From contig VJWN01000012.1 of the NCBI GenBank assembly GCA_007644065.1, positions 857,758 to 921,757 of the forward strand: 64,000 nucleotides of DNA, in the 5' to 3' direction. Source of the stretch: Margaritispora aquatica. Lineage: Eukaryota > Ascomycota > Leotiomycetes > Helotiales > Discinellaceae. The notes below the pieces were generated by a model, which saw only the letters and a program-made list of their open reading frames with translations, was not told the origin of the DNA and made no database searches. The translations under genes and the position numbers were made by a program. Shown here in pieces: positions 61,595 through 64,000 of this stretch. The stretch's first letter is position 1, and each line of letters begins with the position of its first letter.

Positions 61595-62769
61595 ATGGCC
61601 CAAGAGATGATCAAGTACGCAGGCAATTGTCATTGCGGCGCATTCAAGTTCACCGCTGAGCTGCCGGAGATCAAAAAGGGCACGACCTGCAACTGCAGTA
61701 TTTGCGTCAAGAAGGCTTATCTATGTGAAACTGTGCAAGAGGAGGAGATTGAGATCCTGAGGGGTGAGGGCACTTTGGGTGTTTACGTTTTTGGCAAGGA
61801 AGGGTGGGGTCACGAGGTTCGTGCTTGTGGTGGTTTTCTGCTTATTGTTTGAGGGATGAAAGGAGATATGTGAGATATCGTCGAAGCTCTGTATCGGAGG
61901 AGAGGCGGAAGTCATGCGAAGTCAGGACTGATCGGGTGTTGTGTAGTTTTGTAAGATCTGTGGAACACCAGTCTGGGTAAGGAAGGTCGGAAAGGGTGAA
62001 GGAGGGAAAGATGAGTTTGCTTTGAACGTGAGTTTGATTCCGATATAGCAATATATCAACACTAATTCTATTAATAGATACGCACTCTCATCGATGTAGA
62101 TCCCTTTGCGCTGGAAGAAAGCGAGAAGTGAATATTCCACACATGTCTTGGTGTTATCAGACACTCACGCGCAACAGACTCGACGCTACAGATTTACCAC
62201 CCGCTTTTGTCCCACCTCCATTCAAAGGGGAGATCCCATTTGCTGAAGGCGAGACTGAGAATCTCAAGACGTATACGGGTGCTTGCCATTGCGGTTCTGT
62301 CACGCTGGCTATCAAGAGCTTGCCGCTCCCTGAAGCTGAGGTTATGGAGGACAATTGCAGTATTTGCGTCCGGGTACATCATTCCTCACTTGCCTTGCCT
62401 TATTCTTACCATCGCTTCAGTATCAGTTTCTGAAACGTGTTCTGATAATGTGCGTAGAATGGAAATACGTTCGTCTACCCGCTTAAACAACATATCTCCA
62501 TTTCCGGCTCCGACAACCTCACCCCATATCTCTTCGCCAACCGCATGGCTGCCCACAGGTTTTGTAAGGTGTGTGGTGTGCATGTTTGTATCAATTTGAC
62601 AGCACCGCCGAAGGAGGTGTGGGATGGGTTTCCCGAGCATGTCAAGGAGGTGTTGAGCGTGAAGCTGGGTCAGGTACCGGTCAGGATTGCGGTTCTGGAG
62701 GGCGTGGAGTGGGAGGACTTGAAAATTGTTAGGAGGTCGCCTGGTACGGCTGGTTATGTGGTTGATTGA
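61595..62769 (+). CDS. tandem GFA (CENP-V/GFA) domain protein
   Basis: Five exons, 61595-61816, 61947-62027, 62078-62127, 62178-62373 and 62458-62769, code 286 aa. Two GFA zinc-binding domains occur in one chain. The first has NCHCGAFKF, CNCSIC and FCKICGTPV. The second has ACHCGSVTLAI, DNCSICVR and FCKVCGVHVCI. Each set gives the usual cysteine ligands of the glutathione-dependent formaldehyde-activating-like fold. The substrate of fungal members is generally unknown, so formaldehyde activity should not be assumed. Intron phases are 0, 0, 2, 0 and all close. The start could also be the Met at 61607. An internal duplication of the domain is evident. Confidence 0.88.
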
Positions 62770-63862
62770 GTAGTGAAAGGGGTGAAGTTAGACACCGAGG
62801 GACTTGATTGGGTGTGTTCTTGCTATTGCTCGAGGTGCAGAGCTGAGGCTTATAAATTAGGGCTTGACTAGAGGGGTCGAAGATCTTCTTCTTTGATAAA
62901 TGGGATGAGGCTTGTTAAGCTGATGTGTAAAATCTTTTAGAAGCAATTCCATATTCCTAGACTTAGACCGTTTATAAAATTGATATATATCTTGATTAAC
63001 TAAACTTTCCTGCCTTACTTATGTTTTGTCTACAAGCCATGTAGAAATGTGTAGTATGGTTTGATAGGCCTTGGTTTTCGAGGTATACCTCTTATTCTTA
63101 TTAACACTTAATCCCTTTGTCCTCTCAATTCAGGTCTTTTGATGTCATAGTCTACTAACCCCTACATGCTTTCATTTTCTGTTCTTAATATCGTCTCGCG
63201 TTGCCATGACTGCTGCTTGTAGTTTTTCGTTTTTGTTAAATAAGTGAAACTTTGTTAATAGCGATGTAAACAACTTTGAGATTCGTGCCTACATAGCTCT
63301 AGCTTGAGTTAGTGTGGCCTTGGCCTTAAGGAAACAACCCATTTGTTTAATGATAACAATTCATCTCGTAGTTTTGGTGAAAAGGCAAGAAGAGTCCTTG
63401 AGCCCTGTAGAATTTTGAGCCTCGGCTCCCATATGATCGCCCATTTAGCGAACCCTTCTTACCCCTGGTTTAGTGATGCAATTTCGACAAGGTGCACGAG
63501 CACCACATCTCTCTGCTCTCGCCATCATCAACTTGCAACCTTTCAGTATCGTCAAGGTCACACTCATAGATGCTCTTATCACCACACAGCATACAGTGCT
63601 CCTGAGCAAGATGCTAGCAGGCACGACATTGCGGCTGAATGATTCTAGTTCAATTCCGAGACATTGAACCAATTCCGACATGCAAGAGCAAACATTGGAC
63701 GCCACCACTCCCCTATCGTCGACTTTCTTATTCTCTCCTTATGCATTTTCTAGGCATCTCATAAATTTGGAAGTTTCCATCATCTCTTGAGATCATACTC
63801 TCGTTTTCTGACGTTCTTTTCATGACAATTGACATTGTCTTAGGCGCATAATTGTCGGCAGG
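62770..63862. other. intergenic, no gene recognised
   Basis: The 3' flank of the GFA gene and promoter of the gene entering the right edge. AT-rich in the first half, with no motif-bearing frame. Confidence 0.45.
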
Positions 63863-64000
63863 ATGCCTCCAAGACTACGAGCAACAGCCCTTGTGGCATT
63901 CATACTCCTAGCTTTGTACCTGCTAGCTGAGGGAGGGTATGGTACCAGCCTCTATCGAGGTAGTGGCCAGCACGTTGTGCAGAACAATTTAGGAGGTGGA
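63863..64000 (+). CDS. N-terminus of a type II membrane protein, cut by window edge
   Basis: An ATG at 63863 opens a frame of 46 codons that runs off the window. After a short basic start (MPPRLRAT) comes a hydrophobic helix (ALVAFILLALYLLAEGG), then a polar region (YRGSGQHVVQNNLGGG). This short-tail, single-anchor layout is typical of Golgi glycosyltransferases, but a secreted protein with a signal peptide is equally possible. The family cannot be named from this fragment. Confidence 0.5.
   Translation, partial: MPPRLRATALVAFILLALYLLAEGGYGTSLYRGSGQHVVQNNLGGG

Overview
The window is nuclear DNA of a filamentous ascomycete, most likely a leotiomycete (Helotiales-like). The reasons are the short introns (about 36-130 nt, GT...AG with ctaac/ctgac-like branch sites), genes on both strands with sizeable intergenic gaps, and a typical Pezizomycotina gene set: a GEL/GAS glucanosyltransferase, a C2H2 + fungal-specific-domain regulator, NmrA, SDR and FAD-monooxygenase families, a CFEM protein and myo-inositol-phosphate synthase. 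The class-level placement is an inference. I found no tRNA, rRNA, CRISPR array or intact transposon.

Layout. 1.4-2.5 kb: NmrA-like oxidoreductase (-). 4.7-6.5 kb: RS-rich nuclear-type protein (+). 7.7-8.6 kb: SAM/pointed-domain protein (-, 5' end unresolved). 11.4-12.9 kb: GPI-anchored GH72 glucanosyltransferase (+). 14.3-16.6 kb: Bzz1-type F-BAR/C1/SH3 protein (-). 18.2-19.8 kb: DEAD-box mRNA-export helicase Dbp5 (+). 21.1-23.7 kb: CFEM single-pass membrane protein (+). 25.3-26.1 kb: hypothetical protein (-). A gene-poor stretch follows to 30.6 kb. 30.7-32.0 kb: membrane-anchored lectin-like protein (+). 32.7-33.1 kb: small secreted protein (+). 34.0-44.5 kb: phenol-hydroxylase-type FAD monooxygenase (-), SDR (-), salicylate-hydroxylase-type FAD monooxygenase (+, divergent from the SDR) and a zinc-finger regulator (-), together a candidate aromatic-oxidation cluster. 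45.3-46.8 kb: intact SET-domain gene (-). 47.7-49.3 kb: a second SET gene broken into two head-to-head halves. 50.7-52.3 kb: triple OB-fold RPA1/MEIOB-like protein (-). 52.7-54.5 kb: inositol-3-phosphate synthase (-). A second gene-poor stretch runs to 58.7 kb. 58.7-60.9 kb: paxillin-like LIM protein (+). 61.6-62.8 kb: double GFA-domain protein (+). 63.9 kb to the edge: start of a membrane-anchored protein (+).

Several genes are housekeeping (dbp5, ino1) or serve the cell wall and polarity (GH72, Bzz1, LIM protein, CFEM protein). The most unusual object is the SET locus at 47.7-49.3 kb. The N-terminal half of a SET methyltransferase lies on the + strand and the matching C-terminal half on the - strand, with compatible splice phases at the break. 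An intact tandem paralogue sits about 1 kb away. The simplest explanation is tandem duplication followed by an inversion inside the gene. Exon boundaries were read by eye from splice consensus plus reading-frame continuity. They are internally consistent (total lengths divisible by three) but not supported by RNA data.
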